64,000 nucleotides of DNA from Jatrophihabitans sp. (GCA_036389035.1 DASVQQ010000006.1:1-64000); one strand, 5' to 3'. Shown: positions 35,412 to 45,868, counted from the first letter of the stretch. The notes: generated from the letters alone by a model not told the origin. Numbers and translations: made by a program.

Positions 35412-36785
35412 TCAGCTGACCCACACGGTCGTGTAGTCGAGGAAGAACGACGTCTGCCGGCTCGAGTTCTCCCGGGCGGTGAACGTCACCAGCAGCTGGC
35501 GGCCGGCGTATTCCGACACATCGAAGCTGTGCTTGCGATAGCCGGTCGTGGCATTCAGGTTCGAGTAGGTGGCCAACGCGTCGAGTACCGAGCCGGACGG
35601 CGAGCGCAGCGTCACCCTCAGCGTGTCGTACACGGTCGAGGTGGTGCGCTGGTCGGTGTCGATGTCCAGCCAGAAGCTCAGGCGGGCCTGGCAGCCCGCG
35701 GGGATGCTGACCAGCTGGCTGAGCCTGTTGGTGTCCGCGATGCCCTGGCCGCCCAGCGTGGCCAACCAGCTGCCGGCCCAGGCCGGCTGCTCGGCGGTCT
35801 CGCGCGCCACCAGGCCGGTGTCGCCGATCCAGGGGCTGGCGGTGCCCCGCTCGAAGCCGGGGTTGACCATCAGTTGCGCCGCTGAGCAACCCGGATCGGG
35901 ATCGGGACTGGTCGTCCAGACTCCGGTGATCGGAGCGGCGTTCGCGCTGGCGCCGGCGTACGGCAGGCCGTAGGCGTCCTCCAGGGTTCGCAGCACATTG
36001 TAGTGATCTATTCGCTCGGAATAGATGCCGGGCTTGACCTGGGCGCCGACGAAGACGGTCGGGATCCGGTTGCCGGAGTTGTTGTCATCCTCGTCGAAGG
36101 TCAGGATGAACAGGCTGTTGTGGGTGCGGGCCCACCTGATGTAGCCGTCGAGGTGTGACTTCAGCCAGCTGTCGCCCTCGGCGACGGTGCCGTCGTGCAT
36201 GTCGTTGTCCAGGTTGGGGATCACGAACGACACCGTCGGCAACTCGTTGTAGTCGGTGGGAAAGGCGTTCAACGTCAGGTTGGACGCGGCCGGGACGTTG
36301 GTCCAGTTGACCCACGGGTTGTGCCTGCGGACGTAGGCGCCGCTGCTGCAGCCGGTGTAGCCGTTGTACGGCATGGACTCGGAATAGCCCTTGAAAGTCA
36401 GGCCCTTCGCGATCAACGCTGCGCCCAGGTTGGGAGTGCTGAAGGTGTGCGGGCAGGAGTTGTCATCGACACCCTGGAGGGAGCCGGAGAACAGGGCGAA
36501 GTAGTTCGGTTGGCTCGGGTGGGTGAGGGCGTAGGACTGGCTGAAGTTGGCGCCGGTCGCGGCGAGAGAGTTGATGTACGGGGCGGCCGGATTGCCTATC
36601 ACGTCGGTGTTCGAGTGGTTCTCCATCACCACCACGACGACGTGGTCAGGACGCGGGACTCCGGCGGCAGCGGCGTCGAGAGTGGAAGAGCTGAGCGTCG
36701 AGGCGCCGGCCGGCTCGGTGGCGCCGATGAGCAGTCCCATCATCGAGGCGGCCAGCAGCAGGCGTAACGGGTGAATAGCGGGCAT
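35412..36785 (-). CDS. Secreted phosphoesterase (acid phosphatase/phospholipase C family) with C-terminal domain
   Basis: 457 residues from ATG 36785, with GGGAGGT seven bases upstream. Signal peptide: LLLAASMMGLLIGATEPAGA. Residues 45-310 form a PF04185-type phosphoesterase: VVVVVMENHSNTDVIG (metal/nucleophile region), ALTHPSQPNYFALFSGS, and FILTFDEDDNNSGNRIPTVF with the metal-binding acidic residues. The remaining 145 residues (NPGFERGTASPW ... FWLDIDTD ... FFLDYTTVWV) look like a carbohydrate-binding-type beta-sandwich. It probably releases phosphate from organic esters outside the cell. The secreted beta-helix gene lies upstream on the same strand. Confidence 0.88.
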   Translation of the reverse strand: MPAIHPLRLLLAASMMGLLIGATEPAGASTLSSSTLDAAAAGVPRPDHVVVVVMENHSNTDVIGNPAAPYINSLAATGANFSQSYALTHPSQPNYFALFSGSLQGVDDNSCPHTFSTPNLGAALIAKGLTFKGYSESMPYNGYTGCSSGAYVRRHNPWVNWTNVPAASNLTLNAFPTDYNELPTVSFVIPNLDNDMHDGTVAEGDSWLKSHLDGYIRWARTHNSLFILTFDEDDNNSGNRIPTVFVGAQVKPGIYSERIDHYNVLRTLEDAYGLPYAGASANAAPITGVWTTSPDPDPGCSAAQLMVNPGFERGTASPWIGDTGLVARETAEQPAWAGSWLATLGGQGIADTNRLSQLVSIPAGCQARLSFWLDIDTDQRTTSTVYDTLRVTLRSPSGSVLDALATYSNLNATTGYRKHSFDVSEYAGRQLLVTFTARENSSRQTSFFLDYTTVWVS

Positions 36786-36881
36786 GATGGTGACCTCCCA
36801 TAGGGGATGTCCTACCGTGCGCTCGTATCGGTGTCAGCGCAAGTGCCCTGTGCGTGAAATTGCCGGTGAGTTCAGAGGTTT

Positions 36882-36903
36882 AAGGCTGAGAGGAAACAGC
36901 CTT
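36882..36903. terminator. Hairpin between the two secreted-protein genes
   Basis: AAGGCTG (36882-36888) pairs with CAGCCTT (36897-36903), just after the beta-helix gene stop. There is no clear T-run on the minus strand, so a terminator role is uncertain. Confidence 0.4.
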
Positions 36904-36907
36904 ACGT

Positions 36908-38539
36908 TTACGGGCGGTACTCGAACGCCCCGATGTCGGGTCGGGTTCCGTAGCGAGGCAGGTCGCGGATGTCGAGCGGCGGGGCCCCGGTCGAGCGGCC
37001 GGCGTCCACGGCCGGCGAGCCCTTGGTGAGCCGGTAGTCGAAGACCGGGGCGTTGACGAACGCCGGGGCAGAACCGACATTGCCGACCGCCAGCCTGATG
37101 TTGGGGTTGCCGTTGAAGTTGCGGATGTCGGTGATGGTGTGCGCCGGGAAGCTGTAGAACATTCCGTTGCCGCTGTTGGTGATCAGGTTGTTGGAGTAGG
37201 TGGCGAACTCGCCCATCTCGAAGATCTGGAAGTTGTTGTTCGCGGTGAAGATGTTGTTGACGATCGAGGCCTTGCCCGAGGTCTTCTTGGACACGAACAG
37301 GCCACCGCCGGAGGCCGCGCTGCCGGCCCGGGAGGCGTTGGAGACGATGGTGTTGTTCACCAGCACCAGCGAGCCGGTTCCGACGAACGCGACACCGCCA
37401 CCGAGCGGCGCGGAGTTCTGCCGCAGCGCGTTGTTCTGGATGGTCGCCTCGGAGTTGGCCAGGTAGATGCCACCACCGCCGGGCCCGGAGCCGGTGTCGA
37501 TCACGGTGTTCTTGGCGATGTTGTTGGCGTTCACCAGAGACACCGAACCCTCGGCCAGCACGATGCCGCCGCCGAAGCGGGTGGTCCGGTTACCGATGAT
37601 GCTGTTGTGCGAGATGATCGGGCGGGACCAGCCGAACACCGCGATGCCGCCGCCGCTGCCGCTGCCGGGCCACGCCGGAGAGGTGAGCGCCGAGTTGCCG
37701 GTGATCACGTTGCCGGTGATCCGCGGCGTGCTGCCGGTGGTCTCCACCTCGATGCCGCCGCCGTAGGGCGAGCTGTTGCCGGTGATGGTGTTCTTGGCGA
37801 TCAGCGCGTTGACGCCGGTGCGCAGCATGATGCCGCCGCCGGCCTGGGTGGAGACGTTCGAGGTGATCCTGTTGCCGGTCACGCTGGGCGCGGAGCGGGC
37901 GCTCGGGCGCGATACGTCGTTCTCGAGGTAGATGCCGCCACCGCCGTAGGCCCGGTTGTTGCTGATCGTGTTGCCGGTGACCTTGGGGTTGGAGTTGATG
38001 ACGGCGAAGACCCCGCCGCCGAACCTGGCCGCGGTGTTGTGGTGAATGTTGTTGCCGGTGATCGTCGGGTGCGAGTTGTTGTAGACCAGGATCCCGGCGC
38101 CGTCGTTGGACCGGTTGGAGACGAGCTCGTTGCCGCGGATCGTCGGGCTGGCGTAGTTGGCGATGGTGATGCCGCCGCCCTGGCCGCTGGGCGCTGACCC
38201 GGAGACGATCCGGAAGCCCTGCAGGGTCATGGTGCCGGCCGGGATGTTCTGGATCATCACCGGCGTGCGGCCGGGATTGCCGGCGATGACGGTGACGCCG
38301 GGGCCCGAGACCGAGCGAATCGTGATCCGCTTGCCCATGATGGTGATGTTCTCGCGGTAGGTGCCGGGTGACACCGAGACGGTGTCACCGTTGCGGGCGG
38401 CGGCGATGGCCGCGCCGATGGTGCGGTAGCTGCTCGGAACAGAGAGGGTCGCCGCCCCCGCCTGGCTGGCCGGACCGACCAGGGACAACAGCGCGCCAAC
38501 TAGGACAGCCGCAGACGCACCGGCGATAACTCGTCTCAT
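36908..38539 (-). CDS. Secreted right-handed beta-helix repeat protein
   Basis: 543 residues from ATG 38539, with signal peptide VIAGASAAVLVGALLSLVG and AGAA cleavage site. The body repeats the coil unit 'GGGI.....N..I..N.I..N' more than ten times (for example YGGGIEVETTGSTPRITGNVI and GGGIAVFGWSRPIISHNSII), the NosD/pectate-lyase-like parallel beta-helix. An N-terminal SYRTIGAAIAAARNGDTVSV motif is typical of these. The C-terminus, PRYGTRPDIGAFEYRP, is the common 'DIGAFE' ending. Extracellular polysaccharide binding or cleavage is the usual role; no catalytic residues could be assigned. It is strongly asparagine- and glycine-rich. Confidence 0.9.
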   Translation of the reverse strand: MRRVIAGASAAVLVGALLSLVGPASQAGAATLSVPSSYRTIGAAIAAARNGDTVSVSPGTYRENITIMGKRITIRSVSGPGVTVIAGNPGRTPVMIQNIPAGTMTLQGFRIVSGSAPSGQGGGITIANYASPTIRGNELVSNRSNDGAGILVYNNSHPTITGNNIHHNTAARFGGGVFAVINSNPKVTGNTISNNRAYGGGGIYLENDVSRPSARSAPSVTGNRITSNVSTQAGGGIMLRTGVNALIAKNTITGNSSPYGGGIEVETTGSTPRITGNVITGNSALTSPAWPGSGSGGGIAVFGWSRPIISHNSIIGNRTTRFGGGIVLAEGSVSLVNANNIAKNTVIDTGSGPGGGGIYLANSEATIQNNALRQNSAPLGGGVAFVGTGSLVLVNNTIVSNASRAGSAASGGGLFVSKKTSGKASIVNNIFTANNNFQIFEMGEFATYSNNLITNSGNGMFYSFPAHTITDIRNFNGNPNIRLAVGNVGSAPAFVNAPVFDYRLTKGSPAVDAGRSTGAPPLDIRDLPRYGTRPDIGAFEYRP

Positions 38540-38627
38540 GGAAATCCCTGCTCGAAGCGGAAAAATTAACAGCAAATTGATGTTGACTCTAAGTGACTAA
38601 CTGGTCACCCGCAAGCGCAAGGGAGTT

Positions 38628-39107
38628 TTACTGTCCTAAAGCTGTCAGCGCAGCGCTGCTGAGCCGGTACCCCGTGCCTTCCGGCGTCGGACGCGCCCCG
38701 AGGTACTCGTAGAAGCCGATCGCCGGCATGTTCCACTGCGCGACAGACCATTCCAGCCTGTCGAAACCGCGTTGACAGCTCTCGGCGGCCAGCGCGGCGA
38801 GCAGGCCGCGGCCCAGGCCCCGGCCGCGGTGCTCAGGCCGGACATAGAGGTCTTTCAGAAAGATCCCATCGCAGCCTGGTCCGGCCGACAGGTCGGGCAG
38901 CCACAGCGCGCAACCGACCACCTCGCCCCGCGCCTCGGCGACGTGGCCGAACAGCGCCGGCTCGGCGCCGAACAGCGACCTGGCCAGCTGGCCGCGGGTG
39001 GGCCGGCAGCGCGGGGGTGTCCGCTCGTACTCGGCCAGCTCGCGGATCAGGCCGGCAACGGCAGCGAGGTCGGGCTCGCGGACCCGTCTGATGCCGGCGC
39101 CCGACAC
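38628..39107 (-). CDS. GNAT-family N-acetyltransferase
   Basis: 159 residues from GTG 39107. IRRVREPDLAAVAGLIRELAEYE begins the fold, and FLKDLYVRPEHRGRGLGRGLL is the acetyl-CoA motif A (R/QxxGxG/A). The overall pattern, ending in W..AIGFYE.LGA, resembles diamine (spermidine/spermine-type) acetyltransferases. It lies five bases after the F420-dependent dehydrogenase gene, so the two are probably co-transcribed. Substrate unknown. Confidence 0.85.
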   Translation of the reverse strand: MSGAGIRRVREPDLAAVAGLIRELAEYERTPPRCRPTRGQLARSLFGAEPALFGHVAEARGEVVGCALWLPDLSAGPGCDGIFLKDLYVRPEHRGRGLGRGLLAALAAESCQRGFDRLEWSVAQWNMPAIGFYEYLGARPTPEGTGYRLSSAALTALGQ

Positions 39108-39112
39108 CGCCG

Positions 39113-40132
39113 TCAGCTGGTTTCACGCAGCAGCGGCAGGACCTGCTCGCTGAAGGAGGACAGGAACCGGGACTGGTCGTGGCCGGGGGCGTGAAAGACC
39201 AGGTGGTTGAAGCCGTAGTCCAGGTAAGGGCGGATCGCCGCCACCGCGGCCTCGGGGTCACTGGTCACGATCCACCGGCTGGCGATCTGCTCGATCGGCA
39301 GCGCCGCCCCGGCGGCCTGCATCTCGATCGGATCGTGCAGGCCGTGCTTCTGCTCGGCGGTCAGCGACAGCGGCGCCCAGAACCGGGTGTTCTGCAACGC
39401 CTGCTCCGGGTCGGGGTCGTAGGAGAGCTTGATCTCGATCATCCGGTCCAGCTGGGCGGGGTCCCGGCCGGCCGCGGCCAGTCCCTCCTCGACCGCCGGC
39501 ATCAGCTTGTCCCGGTAGAGCTCGGCGCCCTTGCCGGACGTGCAGATGAAACCGTCGCCGGCCCGGCCGGCGTACTTGGCGACCACCGGCCCGCCGGCGG
39601 CGATGTAGACCGGAACGCTCTGCTCGGGCCGGTCATACACCGTGGCGTCGGTGGTCTGGTAGTACTCGCCGTCGAAGGTGACCCGCTCCTCGGTCCACAA
39701 CCGCCGCATCAGCTGCACCGCCTCGCGCAGCCGGGCGAAGCGCTGCTTGAAGTCCGGCCACTCCACCCGGGTCACCGCCACCTCGTTCAGCGCCTCGCCG
39801 GTGCCGATGCCGAGCAGCATCCGGTTCGGGTAGAGGCAGGCCAGGGTGCCGAAGGCCTGGGCGATGATGGCCGGGTTGTAGCGGAAGGTCGGGGTCAGCA
39901 CGCTGGTGCCCAGCTGCACCCGGGACGTGCGCTCGCCGACGGCGGCCAGCCAGGCCAGCGAGAACGGCGCATGGCCGCCGTCGTGCTGCCAGGGCTGAAA
40001 GTGATCAGAGATCATCACGCTGTCCAGTCCGAGCTGCTCGGCCTGGACCGCGTAGTCCAGCAGCTGGCGGGGGCCGAACTGCTCGGCCGACGCCTTGTAA
40101 CCGATCTTCAACGACCCGATCTCGCGCGACAT
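39113..40132 (-). CDS. fgd: F420-dependent glucose-6-phosphate dehydrogenase-type enzyme
   Basis: 339 residues, LLM-class fold. Long stretches recall mycobacterial Fgd1: [80 protein letters not shown] and [11 protein letters not shown]. The His and Trp of DHFQPW and the Glu of TGEALNE correspond to known active-site residues. It reduces F420 with glucose-6-phosphate, supplying F420H2 to reductases. It lies 26 bases downstream of an F420-type PPOX gene. Very close paralogues with other substrates exist, but the shared motifs favour Fgd. Confidence 0.93.
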   Translation of the reverse strand: MSREIGSLKIGYKASAEQFGPRQLLDYAVQAEQLGLDSVMISDHFQPWQHDGGHAPFSLAWLAAVGERTSRVQLGTSVLTPTFRYNPAIIAQAFGTLACLYPNRMLLGIGTGEALNEVAVTRVEWPDFKQRFARLREAVQLMRRLWTEERVTFDGEYYQTTDATVYDRPEQSVPVYIAAGGPVVAKYAGRAGDGFICTSGKGAELYRDKLMPAVEEGLAAAGRDPAQLDRMIEIKLSYDPDPEQALQNTRFWAPLSLTAEQKHGLHDPIEMQAAGAALPIEQIASRWIVTSDPEAAVAAIRPYLDYGFNHLVFHAPGHDQSRFLSSFSEQVLPLLRETS

Positions 40133-40158
40133 GGCGCTGCCTCTCTGGTGAAGACGGC

Positions 40159-40614
40159 TCAGCCGCCGCTGGTCATTCCGTACACCCGGCTGACTGCCAG
40201 CCGCAGCATCACCCGCTGGTCGGTGACCATCTCCTGCCGGAACTCCTGCCAGTCCGGGTGCTCACCCTGGACGTCGCGGTAGAGCGCGACGAGGTCATCG
40301 ACGGTCTGGTCCTGCGGGTCGGCCGCCACCGGGCTGAGCTCGGCCAGTGCCTCGGCCACCGCATAGGACCAGAAATCCGGGGAGCTGACGTGCAGGCTGG
40401 CTCGCGGGTCCCGCACCAGGTTGCGGTACTTGGCCCGGCTGCTGGTGATCGAGATCCTGGCCACACCGGCGCCTGGCGCGGACGGGTCGGCGGTGAAGGC
40501 GTAGGTCACGTTGGACAGTTGCGGCCGGCCGTCGGACTTGATCGTCGCCAGCACTGCCTTGTGCCGCACGGTGATCAACCTGACGAGCGCGTCAGGGCCT
40601 TCGGTGGCTGCCAT
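40159..40614 (-). CDS. PPOX-class (PNPOx-like) F420-dependent oxidoreductase
   Basis: 151 residues from ATG 40614 (a longer upstream frame lacks a ribosome site). A split-barrel flavin-type fold: [21 protein letters not shown] is the first strand pair, followed by [26 protein letters not shown], typical of the actinobacterial TIGR03618 group that binds F420. Likely an F420H2-dependent reductase of unknown substrate. Upstream of fgd on the same strand, which fits a coenzyme-generator plus user pair. Confidence 0.88.
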   Translation of the reverse strand: MAATEGPDALVRLITVRHKAVLATIKSDGRPQLSNVTYAFTADPSAPGAGVARISITSSRAKYRNLVRDPRASLHVSSPDFWSYAVAEALAELSPVAADPQDQTVDDLVALYRDVQGEHPDWQEFRQEMVTDQRVMLRLAVSRVYGMTSGG

Positions 40615-40811
40615 GCTCACGACCTTTCGACAAAGCCCGGCGGTCGGGCGGGTTCCCTTCACCGTAGGCCACCGCGCCACCAGCGCAGCCCCCGGATAAC
40701 CCCCGGCGCGGGGTGAAACGCCCGGCCGGGCCGGTGCGCTCCACGGCGGGCTCGGTGGCTATCCTGCAAGGGAGCAGACACCCGGCAGTCGGCGGACGGC
40801 TGGAATCTGAC

Positions 40812-42635
40812 ATGCCTAAGCCGGAGGCTGGATTGACGACCACTGCAGGTACCAGCTCGACCGCGAGCCCGCTCGACCTCGAGCCCGCGCCCATCGTGAG
40901 CCGCCCGTACCCGGCCGATCAACCCGCCAGCGGCTCGATGTTCCTGCAGGTGCTGCGCACCACCGATCACAAGCTGATCGGCCGGATGTACCTGGTGACC
41001 TCGTTCGTCTTCTTCATGCTCGGCGGCCTGATGGCGCTGGTGATGCGCGCCGAGCTGGCTCGTCCGGGCATGCAGGTGCTGACCAACGAGCAGTACAACC
41101 AGCTGTTCACCATGCACGGCACGATCATGCTGCTGTTCTTCGCCACCCCGAGCGTGTTCGCCTTCGCCAACCTGGTGCTGCCGCTGCAGATCGGCTCGCC
41201 GGATGTGGCGTTCCCGCGGCTGAACGCCCTGTCCTACTGGCTGTACCTGTTCGGCGCGACCGTCGCCTGCCTGGGCTTCCTCACGCCGGGCGGCGCGGCC
41301 GATGGCGGCTGGACGTTCTACCTGCCGCTCAATGACATGACGCACTCGCCCGGCGCCGGCGCCGACTTCTGGATCCTGGGCCTGGCGCTGTCGGGCCTGG
41401 GCACCATCCTCGGCGGCGTCAACATGATCACCACAGTGCTCACGCTGCGGGCGCCCGGCATGACGATGTTCCGGATGCCGATCTTCACCTGGAACATCCT
41501 GGTGACCTCGCTGCTGGTGCTGCTGGCCTTCCCGATCCTGACCGCGGCCCTGCTGGTGCTGTGGGCCGACCGGCACCTGGGCTCGGTCGTGTACGCCTCG
41601 GAGAACGGCGGCGCGGTCCTGTGGCAGCACCTGTTCTGGTTCTTCGGCCACCCCGAGGTCTACATCCTGGCGCTGCCGTTCTTCGGGATCGTGTCCGAGA
41701 TCTTTCCGGTGTTCGCCCGCAAGCCGCTGTTCGGCTACAAGGGCCTGGTGCTGGCCACGCTGTCCATCGCCGCGCTGTCGCTGACCGTCTGGGCCCACCA
41801 CATGTTCGCCACCGGCGTGGTCCTGCTGCCGTTCTTCTCCTTCCTGTCCTTCCTGATCGCGGTGCCGACCGGGCTGAAGTTCTTCAACTGGATCGGCACC
41901 CTGTGGCGGGGCTCGATCACCTTCGAGTCACCGATGCTGTTCTCGATCGGGTTCCTGGTGACCTTCTTGTTCGGCGGCCTGACCGGCGTCGTGCTGGCCA
42001 GCCCGCCGGCCGACTTCCACGTCTCGGACACCTACTTCGTGGTGGCGCACTTCCACTACGTGCTGTTCGGCACCATCGTGTTCGCCGCCTACGCCGGGGT
42101 GTACTTCTGGTTTCCGAAGTTCACCGGCCGCTACATGGACGAGCAGCTGGGCAAGCTGCACTTCTGGCTGACCTTCATCGGCTTTCACCTCACGTTCCTG
42201 GTGCAGCACTGGGTCGGCTCCGAGGGCTTCCCCCGCCGCTACGCCGACTACCTGCCCGGCGACGGGTTCACCACCCTGAACACCATCTCCAGCGTCGGGG
42301 CGTTCCTGCTCGGCGCCTCGATGCTGCCGTTCCTCTACAACGTCTACAAGTCCTACCGCTTCGGCGAGCTCGCCACCGCCGATGACCCGTGGGGGCACGC
42401 CAACTCACTGGAGTGGGCGACCTCCTGCCCGCCGCCGCGGCACAACTTCACTTCGATGCCCCGGATCCGCTCCGAGCGCCCGGCGTTCGAGGCGCACTAC
42501 CCGCACCTGATCGACCAGCTGAACCGCGAGGCCCACGGTGACAAGAAGCACCGGCTGGCAGAGGCGGCCGGGCAGGCCGCGATCGGCGGCGAGGGCCAGC
42601 GCCAGGGGCGGCGCGACCCCGATCCGGGCCGCTAG
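40812..42635 (+). CDS. ctaD: Cytochrome c oxidase subunit I (aa3 type)
   Basis: 607 residues from ATG 40812. Twelve helices with the haem and copper ligands: [11 protein letters not shown] (low-spin haem His), FGHPEVYIL (CuB His with the cross-linked Tyr), WAHHMFATG (CuB histidines) and [11 protein letters not shown] (haem a3 and a histidines). It reduces oxygen to water and pumps protons in the inner membrane. As in mycobacteria, ctaD stands apart from the ctaC/ctaE-qcr genes. The C-terminal 60 residues are a polar tail. Its 3' end overlaps the convergent hydrolase by four bases. Confidence 0.97.
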   Translation: MPKPEAGLTTTAGTSSTASPLDLEPAPIVSRPYPADQPASGSMFLQVLRTTDHKLIGRMYLVTSFVFFMLGGLMALVMRAELARPGMQVLTNEQYNQLFTMHGTIMLLFFATPSVFAFANLVLPLQIGSPDVAFPRLNALSYWLYLFGATVACLGFLTPGGAADGGWTFYLPLNDMTHSPGAGADFWILGLALSGLGTILGGVNMITTVLTLRAPGMTMFRMPIFTWNILVTSLLVLLAFPILTAALLVLWADRHLGSVVYASENGGAVLWQHLFWFFGHPEVYILALPFFGIVSEIFPVFARKPLFGYKGLVLATLSIAALSLTVWAHHMFATGVVLLPFFSFLSFLIAVPTGLKFFNWIGTLWRGSITFESPMLFSIGFLVTFLFGGLTGVVLASPPADFHVSDTYFVVAHFHYVLFGTIVFAAYAGVYFWFPKFTGRYMDEQLGKLHFWLTFIGFHLTFLVQHWVGSEGFPRRYADYLPGDGFTTLNTISSVGAFLLGASMLPFLYNVYKSYRFGELATADDPWGHANSLEWATSCPPPRHNFTSMPRIRSERPAFEAHYPHLIDQLNREAHGDKKHRLAEAAGQAAIGGEGQRQGRRDPDPGR

Positions 42636-43207
42636 CGCCCGTCGAGAAAGCTGAGCACCCGCCGGCAAAGCAACGCGGCGGCGTCCGGGACGTAGGAGGG
42701 CAGCGTGCTGTCGGCGAAGTAGTGCTGATCGCCGGGGTAGAGGAACAGCTGCCCGTCCTGGGCCTGCTCGAGAAGTTCGCGGGCGGCGTCGAGGTCGCCC
42801 TCGCCGGCGAAGATCGGGTCGGCGTCCATCCCGTGCACCTGCACCGGCACCCCGGCCGGCCAGCCCGAGCCGAACTCCGACACCGGGACGCAGGAGTACA
42901 TCAACAGCGCTCCGCGCGCCCCGGCCCGGGTCTGGGCCAGGCACTGCGCCGGCAGCACTCCCAGCGAGAAGCCGGCGTACACCAGCTCCGCGGGCAGCTG
43001 CTGGACCGCCCGGACGCCGCGCTGGATCACCTCGCCGAACCCGATCCGCTCGGCGTGGGCCACCCCCTGCTCCAGGGTGTCGAAGGTGCGCCCTTCGAAC
43101 AGGTCAGGCGTGTGGACGGTGTGCCCGGCGCCGCGCACCTCGTCGGCGAAGGCGGCGATGCCCGGGGTCAGGCCCAGCGCGTGGTGGAACAGCACTACCT
43201 CAGCCAT
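42632..43207 (-). CDS. Dienelactone hydrolase-family alpha/beta hydrolase
   Basis: 191 residues from ATG 43207, chosen because AGGAG lies five bases upstream. [20 protein letters not shown] starts the fold. The nucleophile elbow GFSLG carries serine where classical dienelactone hydrolases have cysteine; [11 protein letters not shown] carries the acid and GDQHYF the histidine of the triad. It probably cleaves esters or lactones. Next to pncB with a 12-base gap, but the link is not obvious. Confidence 0.88.
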   Translation of the reverse strand: MAEVVLFHHALGLTPGIAAFADEVRGAGHTVHTPDLFEGRTFDTLEQGVAHAERIGFGEVIQRGVRAVQQLPAELVYAGFSLGVLPAQCLAQTRAGARGALLMYSCVPVSEFGSGWPAGVPVQVHGMDADPIFAGEGDLDAARELLEQAQDGQLFLYPGDQHYFADSTLPSYVPDAAALLCRRVLSFLDGR

Positions 43208-43219
43208 CTGCACTCCTAT

Positions 43220-44500
43220 TCAGTCGAAGCTGACGGTAAGCCCCGGCTCGCCGGCCGAGAGCTTGAGCGCCTCCCAGGGCAGTGCCGTCATGGCGGCCCG
43301 GTGGTGCTCGCGTGAGTCCTGCAGGGTGGGCTGGGCGACCAGCTCGCCCTCGCGCAGCACCGGCACGCTCAGCAGCCGGTCACCGCCGGCCGGTTCGAAG
43401 CCGGCCTGCTGGCGCATCACCAGCTCCTCGGTGGCGGTTCCGGACGCCCGGTGCCGCCGGTATCCGAGCTTGGCGCCGCCGATGCTGGCCTTGTTCTCGC
43501 TGCGCTTGGCCACCGGCCGGCCCTGTACCTCGACCAGCTTGTAGACCAGGCCGGCGGTCGGGGCGCCGGAGCCGGTGACCACCGCCGTGCCTGCCCCGTA
43601 GGTGTCCACCGGCGCGGCCGCCAGCGCCGCGATCGCGTACTCGTCCAAATCACCGCTCACCACGATCCGGGTGCCGGTGGCGCCGAGCCGGTCGAGCTGC
43701 GCGCGGGACTGGTGGGCCATCACGGCCAGGTCGCCGGAATCGATCCGGATCGCGCCCAGCCCGGGGCCGGCGACTGCGATCGCGTTCTCGATTCCACGGC
43801 TGATGTCGTAGGTGTCGACCAGCAGGGTGGTGGTGACGCCCAGCGCGGCCACCTGCGCGGCGAAGGCGGCCTGCTCGCTGTCGTGCAGCAGGGTGAAGGC
43901 GTGGGCGGCGGTTCCGGTGGTCGTGATGCCGTAGCGGGACCCGGCCGCCAGGTTCGAGGTGGCCTGGAAGCCGACCAGGTAGGCGGCCCGGGCGCAGGCC
44001 ACCGCGGCCTGCTCGTGGGTGCGTCGCGAGCCCATCTCGATGATCGGCCGGTCACCGGCGGCCACCACCATCCGGGCGGCCGCGGCGGCGATGGCGCAGT
44101 CGTGGTTGAGCACCGACAGGATCAGCGTCTCGAGCACCACCGCCTCGGCGAAGCTGCCGGTCACGCTCAGGATCGGGGAGTACCCGAAGTACGGCTCACC
44201 CTCGGCGTAGCCGCTGATGTCGCCGGTGAACCGGTACTCGGCGAGGTAGCCCGCGGCGCGGTCGTCGATCACCCCCTCGGCCCGGAGCCGATCCAGCTCC
44301 TCGGCGGCGAAGCGGAAGTCCCGGATCGCCGGGATCAGCCGGCCGAGCCCTGCCGCCACGCCGAACCGGCGGCCGTTGGGCAGCCGGCGGGTGAACACCT
44401 CGAAGGTGCAGCGCCGCTGGGCGGAGCCGTCGCTCAGCGCCGCCGTGAGCATGGTGAGCTCGTACTGGTCGGTGAGCAGGGCAGTCGACTCGACAGGCAT
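43220..44500 (-). CDS. pncB: Nicotinate phosphoribosyltransferase
   Basis: 426 residues. [13 protein letters not shown] near the N-terminus, [20 protein letters not shown], then [23 protein letters not shown] and [19 protein letters not shown] are pncB hallmarks. It converts nicotinate, PRPP and ATP to nicotinate mononucleotide for NAD salvage. It is divergent from clpS, the same pncB/clpS arrangement as in mycobacteria. Full length. Confidence 0.96.
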   Translation of the reverse strand: MPVESTALLTDQYELTMLTAALSDGSAQRRCTFEVFTRRLPNGRRFGVAAGLGRLIPAIRDFRFAAEELDRLRAEGVIDDRAAGYLAEYRFTGDISGYAEGEPYFGYSPILSVTGSFAEAVVLETLILSVLNHDCAIAAAAARMVVAAGDRPIIEMGSRRTHEQAAVACARAAYLVGFQATSNLAAGSRYGITTTGTAAHAFTLLHDSEQAAFAAQVAALGVTTTLLVDTYDISRGIENAIAVAGPGLGAIRIDSGDLAVMAHQSRAQLDRLGATGTRIVVSGDLDEYAIAALAAAPVDTYGAGTAVVTGSGAPTAGLVYKLVEVQGRPVAKRSENKASIGGAKLGYRRHRASGTATEELVMRQQAGFEPAGGDRLLSVPVLREGELVAQPTLQDSREHHRAAMTALPWEALKLSAGEPGLTVSFD

Positions 44501-44540
44501 GCCCAGATCGTGTCAGAGCCGCCCATGCCACCATGGAGGC

Positions 44541-44846
44541 ATGTCCACGCCGACCTTCGCACCACATCGGGAGGCGGTCGTCGACCAGCAGGCCGACGAG
44601 ACCGCCGAGGCCGACCGCCCCTGGGTGACCGTGGTCTGGAACGACCCGGTGAACCTGATGTCCTACGTCACGCACGTGCTGATGAAAGTGTTCGGCTATC
44701 CCAAGGACAAGGCCACCGCGCTGATGCTCGACGTCCACCACAAGGGCCGGGCGGTGGTGTCATCGGGTCCCCGGGAGCGGATGGAGGGCGACACGGCCAC
44801 CCTGCACGGCTACGGCCTGTGGGCGACCATCCAGCACGACTCATGA
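44541..44846 (+). CDS. clpS: ATP-dependent Clp protease adaptor ClpS
   Basis: 101 residues from ATG 44541. The core [23 protein letters not shown] and [12 protein letters not shown] are the ClpS signatures that contact N-degrons and the Clp ATPase. It delivers proteins with bulky N-terminal residues to ClpCP. Its TGA overlaps the next gene's ATG (ATGA). The N-terminal 25 residues are acidic and flexible, as usual. Confidence 0.95.
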   Translation: MSTPTFAPHREAVVDQQADETAEADRPWVTVVWNDPVNLMSYVTHVLMKVFGYPKDKATALMLDVHHKGRAVVSSGPRERMEGDTATLHGYGLWATIQHDS

Positions 44847-45295
44847 GGCTGCGCCGCAAGGCCGGCGCCCTGCGGCTGGAGATCACCGACGCCGAGGCCA
44901 CGCTGCTCGCCGGCCTGCTCGATGACTTCGCCGACGCCCTCGCCCAGCCCGACCCGGACGATCCGGTCACCCAGCGGCTCTATCCCGACGGCTACACCGA
45001 TGACCAGGACGCCGCCCGGGAGTACCGGGAGCTGGTCGAGAGCGATCTGCGGGCCGAGCGGATCGGGCGGTTGCAGGCCTGCCGGGCCGAACTTGTCGCC
45101 GGCGGCGGCCGGGTGACGCTGGACGCCGAGGCGATCGATCGGTGGTTGCGGGTGCTCAACGACCTGCGGTTGGCGCTGGGCACCCGGCTCGGCGTCACCG
45201 AGGAGGCGGAGCTGGACGACAGCCAGCCCGCGGTGCAGATCTACTCCTGGCTGACCGCGGTGCAGGACATGCTGGTGATGCAGGTGCTGTCCTGA
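44843..45295 (+). CDS. DUF2017 family protein (AosR-like position)
   Basis: 150 residues from ATG 44843, overlapping clp[22 protein letters not shown] and the C-terminal [20 protein letters not shown] plus [16 protein letters not shown] match DUF2017. The mycobacterial homologue at the same position (AosR, Rv1332) is reported as a redox-responsive regulator of the following mec-cysO-cysM genes. Only one cysteine (in LQACRAEL) is visible here, so a two-cysteine redox switch within one chain is not possible. A regulatory role is inferred from synteny. Confidence 0.85.
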   Translation: MRLRRKAGALRLEITDAEATLLAGLLDDFADALAQPDPDDPVTQRLYPDGYTDDQDAAREYRELVESDLRAERIGRLQACRAELVAGGGRVTLDAEAIDRWLRVLNDLRLALGTRLGVTEEAELDDSQPAVQIYSWLTAVQDMLVMQVLS

Positions 45296-45329
45296 CCGCC
45301 GGTTGGCCGGGGCGGATATCGTGGCAGCT

Positions 45330-45758
45330 GTGCTGAGACTGCCCGCGGCGATCTATGACGCGATCATCGCCCATGCCCGCCGGGACCATCCGAACGAGGC
45401 GTGCGGCGTGGTAGCAGGCCCGGCCGGCTCGGACCGCCCGCAGCGGTTGGTCGAGATGCTTAACGCCGCCGGCTCACCGACCTTCTACCAGTTCGACTCC
45501 GGTGAGCAGCTCACGCTGTGGAAGGCGATGGACGAGGCCGACGAGGAGCCGGTGGTGATCTATCACTCGCACACCGCGACCCAGGCCTACCCTTCACGCA
45601 CCGACATCGCGCTGGCGGCCGAACCCAACGCCCACTACGTCCTGGTCTCCACCGCCGACCCCGACTCCGTCGAGTTCCGGTCCTACCGGATCGTCGACGG
45701 CGAGGTCAGCGAGGAGCCCGTCGAGAAGGTGGATGACCTTGACGCGCCGAGTCCGTGA
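45330..45758 (+). CDS. mec: Mec-type JAMM metalloprotease of the CysO pathway
   Basis: 142 residues from GTG 45330; GTG 45321 is a near alternative. NEACGVVAGP carries the catalytic glutamate, and VIYHSHTATQAYPSRTD the HxH...D zinc site of JAMM/MPN+ enzymes. The mycobacterial homologue hydrolyses the CysO-cysteine adduct to release cysteine and regenerate the carrier. It is followed by cysO and cysM, giving the complete mec-cysO-cysM set. High visible similarity to the Mycobacterium protein. Confidence 0.94.
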   Translation: MLRLPAAIYDAIIAHARRDHPNEACGVVAGPAGSDRPQRLVEMLNAAGSPTFYQFDSGEQLTLWKAMDEADEEPVVIYHSHTATQAYPSRTDIALAAEPNAHYVLVSTADPDSVEFRSYRIVDGEVSEEPVEKVDDLDAPSP

Positions 45759-45868
45759 GCATCGGTTGACGGCCGGGCCCAGGCGGTAGGCATCGACCCG
45801 GTAGGCATATTGCCGCGGCATCCGTGGTTGGGTTGGTGTCAGTGCATCGACATTTCGAAGGAGAATCC

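Noticed and set aside
36908..38539. Tandem DNA repeats or CRISPR-like pattern
   Set aside because: The periodicity comes from beta-helix coil repeats in the protein; DNA units are not conserved enough for a CRISPR array.
43451..44842. Long rightward frame running into the DUF2017 gene
   Set aside because: The part before 44843 is antisense to pncB and lacks a family pattern; DUF2017 has its own ATG overlapping clpS.
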